64,000 nucleotides of DNA from Pythium myriotylum. Lineage: Eukaryota; Oomycota; Peronosporomycetes; Pythiales; Pythiaceae. This document shows, piece after piece, positions 1-8,391 of this stretch (its first letter is position 1; every line of letters begins with the position of its first letter). A model generated the notes under the pieces. The model saw only the letters and a list, made by a program, of their open reading frames with translations, did no database searches and was not told where the DNA came from. The stretch spans positions 62,001 to 126,000 of the forward strand of contig JALJCQ010000028.1 of the NCBI GenBank assembly GCA_023091665.1. The letters are read 5' to 3'. The position numbers and the translations under genes were made by a program.

Positions 1-595
1 CACAGAGGAAGCCGCCATCGCCGTACGAGATCTGCTTGATGGAGATGCCGCCGGTCTGCACGGACGCGAAGGCGTTGTTGTTGGCGAGCCAGAGCCAGGT
101 TTGGCCGGGGGCGCTGACACCAAAGATCTGTCCGTAGGGACTGAGGTCGATCTGCTGGAGCAGTCCAGGGAGCTGGACCCATGTAGGGTTGGAGGTGATG
201 CCTTGCGTGGCACAGTAGATCTGGTTGGCGGAGTTGACGCCGCAGATCTTGTTGCCGTTGGCCGAGATCTGGACGAGCTTGCCCGGGAGCTGGACCCAGT
301 TGGGGTCGCCGTGGGAGTTGCCGACGTAGATGTCGTCGTTGTCGTTGGTTCCCCAGATGTGGTCACCGGAGACCGAGGCCCACTTGAGCGCACCCGGGAG
401 CTTGCGCCAGTTGGGATCGGAGAAGATGTTTTGGTCGGCACAGAAGATCTCGTGGTTGGCGTTGACGCCGCAGATCTGGGAGCCGTCGAAGGAGATCTGT
501 CGGAGGAGTCCACTGACCTTGTCCCAGGCTGAGACCGAGTCGAGCGAGAGAGCGGCGGCGCTGATGACGGCGAGCGAGGTGGCGGTCTTGACCAT
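1..595 (-). CDS. Tectonin-like secreted beta-propeller protein T1 (3' end outside window)
   Basis: The reading frame starts at the ATG on the complement of 593-595 and runs off the window edge after about 198 codons. It begins with a signal peptide (MVKTATSLAVISAAALSLDS...A) and continues with tectonin-type repeats of about 36 residues (pattern W..L.G.L..I...G..I.GVN..N.I.C). Repeats 1, 3 and 5 carry a Cys pair (ICGVN...IFC); repeats 2 and 4 do not. Tectonins are six-bladed propellers that bind carbohydrate or lipopolysaccharide; here a secreted lectin-like role is inferred. The gene is a mosaic: the 5' flank, start codon and first residues match T5/T6 (MVKTA...), while the body matches T3/T4 almost base for base (1-474 corresponds to 4025-4498). 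A short T5/T6-like patch (residues FDGSQ) lies near 475-492. Confidence 0.85.
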   Translation of the reverse strand, partial: MVKTATSLAVISAAALSLDSVSAWDKVSGLLRQISFDGSQICGVNANHEIFCADQNIFSDPNWRKLPGALKWASVSGDHIWGTNDNDDIYVGNSHGDPNWVQLPGKLVQISANGNKICGVNSANQIYCATQGITSNPTWVQLPGLLQQIDLSPYGQIFGVSAPGQTWLWLANNNAFASVQTGGISIKQISYGDGGFLC

Positions 596-648
596 GGTGT
601 TGTTGTTAGGTGTAGACGTTGGTGGGAGGGATCCTGTTGGCGAGGAAG

Positions 649-666
649 CAAATTGCAGAGTGAGAG
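649..666 (-). promoter_or_regulatory. Oomycete Inr+FPR-like core promoter of T1
   Basis: The minus strand reads CTCTCACTCTGCAATTTG. This fits the oomycete initiator plus flanking promoter region consensus (GCTCATTYYNCAWTTT), 54 bp upstream of the T1 ATG. The same sequence precedes T2, T5 and T6. Confidence 0.6.
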
Positions 667-1335
667 ACTGGCATGGTAGAGCGGTGTTGTGGTCGATCAG
701 GAACTTTGCACGTTGACATCTTCTGTCTTACTGGTGTTTATGACTTTGACTTTGAAGGTGAGGTCTATTGGATCGCAATTTAATGAACCCTATAGTACTG
801 ATGTTTATTATTGCGGCCATGAGGTCTATTCGATCGCATTGGTGGGAACCTCATAGCCTGGTCTTGGCTGAAGATAGACGCTGAAGTAATCTTGTAGGAT
901 GGGAAGCTTGGGTTCACTCCATGGCAACATTGATCAACGCCTTCGTGCGAGCGACCGACGAGTGGGTCGTGCCACAAGATCCGAACCCAAGGACTTCGCA
1001 TATGGATGCGTCAACGCTCTAGAGTTAACACGTTAGGAAATAAGAGGACAGAAAGAATCGGATAAGACTTCCATTGTCTGCTGTCTTCATCCGTAGTGCC
1101 CAAAATCAAAAGACAGTGTGCTACGTCGGATACCTTGACTACTACGAATATGGATTTACGGTGGTCTTCTCTGCCAGCTATCCTGCTATTCTTCGCACGG
1201 GCACTGAAGAGCATGTCTTCATGGTCGTATCGTTCGCGGACAAGCTGGTGGCGAGGACCGCTCGTCTGCGGGAATGCTTGGGTTCAAGTGTACCTCTTGT
1301 CGAGTGCTGTGAAAACAACGCACTTTGACCACACC
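667..1335. other. Intergenic flank between T1 and the retroposed insert
   Basis: No supported gene is seen. The stretch is homologous, with many substitutions and small indels, to 14812-15390 in the opposite orientation, so it is part of the large inverted duplication. Short reading frames here start with non-ATG codons or are not shared between the two copies. Confidence 0.6.
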
Positions 1336-1352
1336 AAGAGAGGAATCACACG

Positions 1353-2155
1353 CAATTTGCTACGAAGAGCGCAGGTGAAACCGTCAACGAGTCCGGAGGG
1401 GGAGCTCAGCGCGAGCAACTCTGGCACGTCGCGCAGAACGAGCGACGTAGGACCCCGACGCAACACGCCGGCAACACACATCAGCACACACCAGGCGACA
1501 ACGCCACGCCAGCCACAAGACTATCAACATCTCCAGCGCCGCGGGACCGACCGCCACGCAGCATCCGCCCAAGCACCGCGCGCGCGCATCGAGCCACCCC
1601 GCGCTGCCCCCGCCGCGGACGCCAGCCAAAGCAACGTCGCAGGGTGCGACGACCTCTCAGGGAACTCCCCGGCTAAATCTGTAACAGGTGGCGAGTCCGA
1701 TACTCACGACAAGTCTAAAAAAAAAAAAAAACCCCACGCGGGTGCTTCGCAGGGAAGGCGAAGTCCGGCAGGCTGGACGAAGTGCACGGAGCAGCTCGGA
1801 CAAGTGACTTGCCAACCGCCAGCCAGCACTCGCAAGCACCAAGCACCAAGGTCTACGCTTCATCCAGATGGTCCGTAACGCGTCGCCCAAAGCCCAGAGC
1901 CGCCGCTCGGTCTCCGACTAGGCCACGCCTTCATCCTGCATTGTGGTCTCCGACTAGGCCATGCCTTCATCCTGCATTGTTGCTGCATATCGGCGTATCT
2001 GTGCATTTTCCTTAGTTCCGGTTCTAGTCTCCGCCAGTGTAGCGTTGTAGACAGAGCCGGCACAGCCGCAACCGCCGGGTGTTCCCATCCGGTTTACGGG
2101 GCCGAGGCACCGCCCGCCCTGAGTGTGACCGGCGTTAACAGTCAATGAATAAATA
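1353..2155 (+). mobile_element. Retroposed insert of about 803 bp with a 17-bp target-site duplication
   Basis: The 17-bp sequence AAGAGAGGAATCACACG occurs at 1336-1352 and again at 2156-2172. The mirror locus (complement of 14795-14811) has it once, so 1353-2155 is an insertion with an intact empty site. The right end is A-rich (AATGAATAAATA), as expected of target-primed reverse transcription. The insert contains an A14 run near 1717-1730 and a 36-bp tandem duplication at 1909-1944 and 1945-1980. An open frame covers much of it and is Pro/Thr/Arg-rich with no recognised domain. The best reading is a truncated or internally deleted LINE, or a SINE-like element; the family is not recognised. 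Confidence 0.7.
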
Positions 2156-2172
2156 AAGAGAGGAATCACACG

Positions 2173-2465
2173 GGATTGCCAACATCAAATGACTCACAGA
2201 ATACCTGCTCGTCTTTCTGGAGAGTTTGAACCCAAGGTACTGTACGCCTGTCCATTCGCTCTTCCTGTATTCTGTCCACCGAACTGCAACCAAAGAATTG
2301 CGGTTGCAGTTTGGTGGGTTCAGCTCCTAAGATTGGTGAACATCCTCACAATGTGACACCGACTTAGACATTCCACCAGGATTCATCATAGTATCGTAAT
2401 GTGATCCGATGGACCTCTTTCGAGCCCCCCCTCATCTGTCGCAACACTGCTCTGCCACGCCAGTC
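2173..2465. other. Upstream flank of T2 with a small hairpin
   Basis: Homologous to 14547-14794 on the other arm. It contains an inverted repeat around 2277-2327 (CCACCGAACTGCAACC with GCGGTTGCAGTTTGGTGG). No gene is seen. Confidence 0.5.
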
Positions 2466-2483
2466 TCTCACTCTGCAATTTGC
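2466..2483 (+). promoter_or_regulatory. Oomycete Inr+FPR-like core promoter of T2
   Basis: TCTCACTCTGCAATTTGC matches the oomycete initiator/FPR core and lies 53 bp upstream of the T2 ATG at 2536. Confidence 0.6.
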
Positions 2484-2535
2484 TTCCTCCCCAACAGGAT
2501 CCCTCCCACCAACGTCTACACCTAACAACAACAAC

Positions 2536-3301
2536 ATGGTCAAGACCGCCACCTCGCTCGCCCTCATCGGTGCCGCCGCTCTCTCGCTCGACTCAACCTC
2601 GGCTTGGAACCAGGTCAGCGGACTCCTCAAACAAATCTCCTTCGACGGCTCCCAGATCTGCGGCGTCAACGCCAACCACGAGGTCTTCTGCGCTGACCAA
2701 GACATCTACGCCAACCCCAACTGGCGCCAACTGGCGCCAGCTCCCGGGATCGCTCAAGTGGGTCTCCGTCTGGGGTGACTTCGTCTGGGGAACCAACGAC
2801 AACGACGACATCTTCGTCGGCAACGCGCGCGGCGACACCAACTGGACGCAGCTCCAGGGCAAGCTCGTCCAGATCACGTCCAACGGCAGGAAGATCTGCG
2901 GCGTCAACTCGGCCAACGAGGTGTTTTGCGCGACGGAAGGAATCACGTCGAGTCCTACGTGGGTGCAGCTGCCTGGTCTGCTGGAGCAGGTCGACATCAG
3001 CCGTACGGGCCAGATCTTCGGTGTGAGTGCTCCAGGCCACACGTGGGTTTGGCTTCCTGCGGCCAACTCGTTCAACGTGGTGCAAACTGGCGGGGTGGCC
3101 ATCAAGCAGCTTTCACACGGTGGTGACAACCTCATGTGTGGTACCGACGTCAACGACGGTGTCTTCTGTGCGGCAGGCTCGACTTTATCCACGAGCCCTG
3201 CCTATTTCCAGGTCCCTGGCGCCCTCCGCCAGCTCACAGTTTACCGTTCTAGAATTTTCGGCGTGAACGAGAACAACGAGATCTTTACGATGTCGTTCTA
3301 G
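2536..3301 (+). pseudogene. Tectonin-like protein T2, frameshifted by a 10-bp microduplication
   Basis: Starts with ATG at 2536 and the same signal peptide as T5. After about 60 codons the frame is lost at a tandem duplication: CTGGCGCCAA occurs twice in a row around 2720-2740, while the intact mirror copy T5 has one unit. Downstream, the tectonin repeats continue in another frame to the normal stop at 3299-3301. Ignoring the extra 10 bp, the gene is collinear with T5 over its whole length. Either it is a recent pseudogene or the 10 bp is an assembly or sequencing error. The frameshifted product would end at 2778 with only the first repeat. Confidence 0.85.
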
Positions 3302-3866
3302 GCAGCCGTGGTTTCTCCAAATGAATGAGCTGATCCAACTCTGCAAAAGAAGGAATATGGAGCTTTAGGCCAACGACATCCAGTATTCTACCCGGTTAGT
3401 GTTCCCCATTCCTGAAGTGAAAGCTGGTTGAGTCGAAGGCTGGTAGACTCATGTTACCTGAATATGATAAACGTGAAGGCTTTTGAGCGCAATGTATGCT
3501 AATACCTGAGCCTCTGTGCGTTCCAGCATTACCATGAGCCAACTTGGTTCGTGAGCCTTGGCCGTTAGTTGGGAGTGACGAGCTCGAGTAGGTCTGCATG
3601 GCCGAGTCTGCTGGTGGGATGATGGACCTGGCTGATTGCCGAGTGTCCACCGTGTTGCCGGTATCTGAATATATATTTCCACTCCAATCAAATCAAAGAT
3701 GACCACCTTCAACGCCAATGTCAAAGTCAAAGACGACCGTCTTATGTCATTTGAATATGCCAACTACTTCTCGCATACATATTTATGCTACTTTCAGCAC
3801 CGGATCTTTCCGATCACTCGGCGAGACCGGCCCAAAAGCGTCCGACCAAGCACGACTTCACGAAGC
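3302..3866. other. Convergent 3' intergenic region of T2 and T3, with a shared 3'-flank block
   Basis: No gene is seen. The T3-proximal part (about 3720-3780) carries a block ending in TATGTCATTTGAATATG. The block also occurs downstream of T4 (13243-13300) and of T6 (16292-16350), in the same orientation relative to the gene. It is probably the duplicated 3' UTR or polyadenylation region of the tectonin unit. The rest mirrors 13155-13719. Confidence 0.55.
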
Positions 3867-4619
3867 CTACAAGGTCATGGTGTAGATCTCGTTGTTGCCA
3901 TTCACGCCGAAGATGCGACGACCGTAGATCGTGAGCTGACGCAGCCCACCGGCGATCTGGAAGTAGGCTGGGTTCGTCGTGACGCCCGAGCCGGAACAGA
4001 AGATGTTGTCATTGACGTCGGTGCCACAGAGGAAGCCGCCATCGCCGTACGAGATCTGCTTGATGGAGATGCCGCCGGTCTGCACGGACGCGAAGGCGTT
4101 GTTGTTGGCGAGCCAGAGCCAGGTTTGGCCGGGGGCGCTGACACCAAAGATCTGTCCGTAGGGACTGAGGTCGATCTGCTGGAGCAGTCCAGGGAGCTGG
4201 ACCCATGTAGGGTTGGAGGTGATGCCTTGCGTGGCACAGTAGATCTGGTTGGCGGAGTTGACGCCGCAGATCTTGTTGCCGTTGGCCGAGATCTGGACGA
4301 GCTTGCCCGGGAGCTGGACCCAGTTGGGGTCGCCGTGGGAGTTGCCGACGTAGATGTCGTCGTTGTCGTTGGTTCCCCAGATGTGGTCACCGGAGACCGA
4401 GGCCCACTTGAGCGCACCCGGGAGCTTGCGCCAGTTGGGATCGGAGAAGATGTTTTGGTCGGCACAGAAGATCTCGTGGTTGGCGTTGACGCCGCAGATC
4501 TGTCGTCCATCGTAGGAGATCTGTCGGAGGAGTCCACTGACCTTGTCCCAGGCTGAGACCGAGTCGAGCGAGAGAGCGGCGGCGCTGATGACGGCGAGGG
4601 CGGTTGCGAGCTTGGCCAT
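3867..4619 (-). CDS. Tectonin-like secreted beta-propeller protein T3
   Basis: A 250-residue protein. The start is placed at the ATG on the complement of 4617-4619 because it opens a clean signal peptide (MAKLATALAVISAAALSLDS); the frame is open further upstream, but that part reads as 5' leader. Six tectonin repeats fill the mature protein. Repeats 1, 3 and 5 each hold a Cys pair (QICGVN..., KICGVN..., FLCGTD...), and repeats 2, 4 and 6 replace them (HIWGTN, QIFGVS, RIFGVN), suggesting one intra-blade disulphide in every second blade. The product is probably exported to the apoplast or cell surface as a lectin-like protein. The translation is identical to T4 at 12402-13154, its mirror partner. 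A 285-residue open frame on the opposite strand is a shadow of the repeats. Confidence 0.9.
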   Translation of the reverse strand: MAKLATALAVISAAALSLDSVSAWDKVSGLLRQISYDGRQICGVNANHEIFCADQNIFSDPNWRKLPGALKWASVSGDHIWGTNDNDDIYVGNSHGDPNWVQLPGKLVQISANGNKICGVNSANQIYCATQGITSNPTWVQLPGLLQQIDLSPYGQIFGVSAPGQTWLWLANNNAFASVQTGGISIKQISYGDGGFLCGTDVNDNIFCSGSGVTTNPAYFQIAGGLRQLTIYGRRIFGVNGNNEIYTMTL

Positions 4620-4679
4620 GGCGGTGTGTCGTGGCGAGAGGGAGGGGGAGAGCTGGGAGTGTATTGGTCGCTGGTGGTG

Positions 4680-4697
4680 CAAATTGCAAAGTGATGG
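4680..4697 (-). promoter_or_regulatory. Oomycete Inr+FPR-like core promoter of T3
   Basis: The minus strand reads CCATCACTTTGCAATTTG, a close match to the oomycete core promoter, 61 bp upstream of the T3 start. A short GTGGA tandem repeat follows at about 4752-4771. Confidence 0.6.
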
Positions 4698-5332
4698 TTT
4701 GAGAGAGGTGTGTCGGTGCCTCGTTCAGATAGCTCTTGGTTGTGGATTGAAGTGGAGTGGAGTGGAGTGGAAGGCCTTTGTCACTTGCAAGTTGGGTGTG
4801 TTTCCTGGGTGGAGGCTCTGTCAGTTGGTAGATTCTTCATGATGGCGCGCAATGTTCATGGACAGGAACATCAAGGTGAGAGGGTAGTGGGTGGGGGTGC
4901 GCGTGTCTCGGCGAGGTGATGGTTGGTTGAAGGTGTTTTTGGGAGAGGAAAGGACGCACGGACTTTGGGTTCGGATCCTACTCAGATTCGACTGTCAACG
5001 GAAGAGCTTGCCCGTGGAGGATTCCAGCGGGCCATCCTAATCGGATGGCCGTGGCGATCAAGCGCATTCGACGGAGTCTTTCGACGATCCACCGTGCTGG
5101 TGTGACTTTCCGCCGTTTCTTACACCAAGCGGGAGAGTGCGTATGCAGATACGAGACGCTGTTGAGCCCTGCAAAATCCCTCTGTGGCTTTGTGCACTTT
5201 CTCAAAAGTGAACCCACGTGTTCTGCAACGCAGACCGTTGCGCAGAAGATCACAGTGCATTGTGCCCGCTTCCGTTGGAAAGACTCAGTGTCTTCCATAA
5301 CTGAGAAAAGGGTGCGAGTCGTTGGCTTCACT

Positions 5333-5364
<32 letters not shown>

Positions 5365-5433
5365 CACCTTTTTCAAAGGTGTCGCGGGAAGATTAGTTTG
5401 CAAATCGTTGCTCTTTCGATCGAACTATCGAAA

Positions 5434-5646
5434 GGGGGGGGGGGGTCTTACGCTCTTTCGTCAATCGGATGGATGCCGGATTAAAGGGAAGGCATCGTGC
5501 ATAAAGCTTCGGGCTCTCGAGTGCGGAGTCGAACTGATGTCGGTTGATGAGGTTCTCTTCTGTGACTCTTGGACATAACCGGGGTGACTGGATTGTTTTG
5601 ATTCGAGTCAAGTGACGAGTTCACATGTCCTTGATTAGGCAGGAGG
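5434..5646. other. Unique spacer at the centre of the inverted duplication
   Basis: A 213-bp unpaired segment between the inner ends of the arms. It opens with a run of 12 G and contains no supported gene. A second G run (30 G, 5334-5363) lies in the left arm and is only 11 C long in its mirror (5717-5727). Confidence 0.7.
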
Positions 5647-5980
5647 TTTCGATAGTTCGATCGAAAGAGCAACGATTTGCAAACTAATCTTCCCGCGACA
5701 CCTTTGAAAAAGGTGACCCCCCCCCCCGAGTGAAGCCAACGACTCGCACCCTTTTCTCAGTTATGGAAGACACTGAGTCTTTCCAACGGAAGCGGGCACA
5801 ATGCACTGTGATCTTCTGCGCAACGGTCTGCGTTGCAGAACACGTGGGTTCACTTTTGAGAAAGTGCACAAAGCCACAGAGGGATTTTGCAGGGCTCAAC
5901 AGCGTCTCGTATCTGCATACGCACTCTCCCGCTTGGTGTAAGAAACGGCGGAAAGTCACACCAGCACGGTGGATCGTCGA
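5647..5980. repeat. Inner segment of the right arm, 5' of the retroelement
   Basis: Reverse complement of 5081-5433 apart from the homopolymer length. It continues at 11941 after the retroelement, so that ...GGATCGTCGA joins AAGACTCCGTCG..., exactly as in the uninterrupted left arm at 5081/5080. Confidence 0.85.
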
Positions 5981-6224
5981 AATGTGGTTTTTCCAGCACC
6001 GATGGAAAAACAGTTTTTCGGAGGACGGCATATGGCTCTCACCGTCAAAACGAATGCACCGAACCGGTGCCAACTGCTTTCGAGCTTCCGAGAGGTTAAT
6101 GCGGTGGATGGCAGAGAGAGCCGCACGCCTCGTGCCAATCATTCTTTGCCTTAGTGACGGCGAGGACACGAGGACGAGCTCCTCATTCCCTCACTTGCCA
6201 CGCAAGCAACAAGCAGCCTCGGAA
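5981..6224 (+). repeat. DIRS split direct repeat A1
   Basis: 244 bp, identical by eye to A2 at 11558-11801 (offset 5577). Near its outer end it contains a small hairpin (GTTTTTCCA ... TGGAAAAAC, about 5988-6012). It ends 22 bp before the gag ATG. Confidence 0.9.
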
Positions 6225-6246
6225 ACACCCCAAGCCACTCTACTTC

Positions 6247-8388
6247 ATGACTCGCCAGGTTATCCTCCTCCTGCCGGAGAACATCCCTGAGGGCGCCACG
6301 CACCGGCTGAAAGCCCCCGAGTATGCCGAAGTTGTCGACGACAATGAGGCTGAGCGTGTACGCGTCCATGCTCTGGATGATAATTCGTCAACATTATTCG
6401 ATCTGTGGATCCCACGCTCGACCGCCTACGGCAGTCTCGTCTGGCCCGGTGAGCTTGCCTCAGGTGCCCCAGGTCGTTTGCTCCGGCGCCCAGTCGTCGC
6501 AAAGGTGGGCGGTCGCCCGAAATATGGCCAAGTCATCTCCTACGAGGGCCTGCTTCTATCAGTCCGGCACGACGCCGGCACATGTACTGTCCAGTCAAGT
6601 GATGTGGAAGAAGTCGCTCCGGTCATCGCCTTCCTCCTGTATCGAGCAACCCTGACTAGGAAGGCCTCGTCTATGAACGGCAGGGCCAAGGCCCATCAAG
6701 ACATTCTTCACCGCCTCCTCGGTCAGGCCGGCGTGCACGGTACCCGCAACATTCCGCAACTACTGGCCGGCATCGTTGCGCAGGGGCACCAACCGGACCC
6801 ACAAGACCAGATTGTGTGGCAGTGCCCGGAGTCTGGCCTCGACAAAGTCTGCAGCATTTCACACGTCATCAACTACGGCTTCTTCATTGACGACAAACGA
6901 GAACCCGCGTCTGATGTTCTCCTCGGTGAGACCTTCTGTGACGACCCGGCGTCGACACCATTGGCGATCGATACCCCACCTTCTGGATCAGCGGTTCTGG
7001 GAAGTTCACAGACACCGACTCGAGAGCCCACGCGGGCTCGTCGCCGCGCGTCGGCAACATCTAGACCGCATCCGCGGACGGTGGCTCTCTTCCAGGAGCC
7101 TATGGTACCTACTCGTACCCAAGAATCAGCTGTTCATTTTGCCGACCTCCTCGACGATCTGCATTCACTCGGCGAGGAACCTGATATCAGCACGGATGCC
7201 GCTCATGACGCACCTCAGGCGCCAGCGAACCAGTCTCAGCACAAGCGTCGAAGTGTACCAGCCGACGTTCCTTCGTTGTCTCTTCCAGTGCGAATTATGG
7301 CGGTCCTAGCAGACCATCCCGAACTCTTGCAGCACTACGCAACCCAGCTTAGCCTCCTGGATGTTCGCGCCCAGAAGCGCACCCGGTATGAGAGCGTGTC
7401 CGATAGTCAACCCGCTCGCATACGAGACGACAGGATCGATCGGAATAGTTTCCGCCCAAGCCCAGTGGAACAGGGTGCTCACGATGCCATCACCGCTCCT
7501 CAACACAAAGGTAAGGAACCAACTGTTTTCATCGCGTTTGCCCGCACAAGCCCTGCCGTGAAGTTTGTCCCCGATGCGTTTCGACTCAGCCATTTGTATC
7601 ATTTTGGTTTCGGTGTCTGCGGTATGCCATTGCTATTGCTCTATCGCTTCGATATTTCAGCTCAACTTCAACATGCGTCTGGCCAAGAAGTGAACTTGAT
7701 GAATTTCTCAGTCAAGGCAGAACGTCCAAAACCCCCGTCGAACCCCTCGTACTCTGATCTGATCACTGCGCTCAGTATTCTCGGCATCTACGGTGACGAG
7801 TTCTTCGATGGCCATACACAACACCTAGTATCGACTGCTCGGAGCTTCGCGGATCAACTAAATGACTACGCGCCATGGTCTACGCCAGAGGTCACCGCGC
7901 TCGCGTACTGGTTCGGCAATGTCTTCGGCGCCTACCGCAGGGCTGTCGAATATGACTCAACTCATGACTCGATGACCCGCACAGCTGTGGCGGATCGCTT
8001 ATCCCTCCAGGATGCAGAACTCAGCGGACTATTGCTTCGGATGTCCCGTCAGCGCAATGTCCAGGATCCGTTCCGTCCTGTCGGAGAGCACCAGCAAAAA
8101 CGGGAGCCTGGAGACTCCACTCACCGCGGAGGACGGGGACACCCGAAACAAGCTGGACCTGCCAAGCGTCAGGTGCCGACAGAGGTCGGCCGCGCTGTTC
8201 CAAGGCAAGGAGGTAAGCAGCTCTGTCTCCGTTTCCTCTCCAACCGAGGCTGCCCATCCAAGACCCCTGACCGATGCACGTACCCTTTCTTGGGTCACTT
8301 CATCCCGACTGAGAAGCTTGATCCGATTGTACGCGCGCATATTGATGACAATCTGGGTGGTCTGCGCTCAGACATTCTTCATCTGTGA
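6247..8388 (+). CDS. Gag-like protein of the Ngaro-like element
   Basis: 713 residues from the first ATG after repeat A1; the frame is open further 5' but without an ATG. The N-terminal third has no recognised domain. A disordered Pro/Arg/Ser-rich middle follows. The conserved core begins at about residue 500 (SYSDLITALSILG...), and a similar core is seen in the second element (SYDHLIRCIDGLS...). At the C-terminus is a zinc-finger-like motif C-x8-C-x7-C-x6-H (CLRFLSNRGC...C...H), probably the nucleic-acid-binding knuckle. The frame closes with TGA at 8386-8388, immediately followed by an in-frame TAG. The pol frame then continues in the same register. Confidence 0.75.
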   Translation: MTRQVILLLPENIPEGATHRLKAPEYAEVVDDNEAERVRVHALDDNSSTLFDLWIPRSTAYGSLVWPGELASGAPGRLLRRPVVAKVGGRPKYGQVISYEGLLLSVRHDAGTCTVQSSDVEEVAPVIAFLLYRATLTRKASSMNGRAKAHQDILHRLLGQAGVHGTRNIPQLLAGIVAQGHQPDPQDQIVWQCPESGLDKVCSISHVINYGFFIDDKREPASDVLLGETFCDDPASTPLAIDTPPSGSAVLGSSQTPTREPTRARRRASATSRPHPRTVALFQEPMVPTRTQESAVHFADLLDDLHSLGEEPDISTDAAHDAPQAPANQSQHKRRSVPADVPSLSLPVRIMAVLADHPELLQHYATQLSLLDVRAQKRTRYESVSDSQPARIRDDRIDRNSFRPSPVEQGAHDAITAPQHKGKEPTVFIAFARTSPAVKFVPDAFRLSHLYHFGFGVCGMPLLLLYRFDISAQLQHASGQEVNLMNFSVKAERPKPPSNPSYSDLITALSILGIYGDEFFDGHTQHLVSTARSFADQLNDYAPWSTPEVTALAYWFGNVFGAYRRAVEYDSTHDSMTRTAVADRLSLQDAELSGLLLRMSRQRNVQDPFRPVGEHQQKREPGDSTHRGGRGHPKQAGPAKRQVPTEVGRAVPRQGGKQLCLRFLSNRGCPSKTPDRCTYPFLGHFIPTEKLDPIVRAHIDDNLGGLRSDILHL

Positions 8389-8391
8389 TAG

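Larger units (their letters stand above)
1..5433. repeat. Left arm of the large inverted duplication (extends beyond the window)
   Basis: Positions x in this arm pair with 17021-x on the opposite strand for 2731-5080 (for example 3867 with 13154, and 5080 with 11941). They pair with 11061-x for 5081-5333 (5081 with 5980). The difference of exactly 5,960 is the length of the retroelement inserted in the right arm. Outside T3/T4 the match is punctuated by the 10-bp T2 duplication, the 803-bp insert and diverged stretches. The inner end is 5433, paired with 5647. Confidence 0.85.

Noticed and set aside
1096..1878. 260-residue plus-strand open frame
   Set aside because: It crosses the junction of the 803-bp insert, so its first part is host sequence and the rest belongs to the insert; the fused frame is accidental.
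3699..4556. 285-residue open frame on the plus strand, opposite T3 (and its mirror at 12465-13322)
   Set aside because: Its Val/Asp/Gly-rich repeats are the antisense of the tectonin repeats; similar antisense frames occur under every tectonin and have no independent support.
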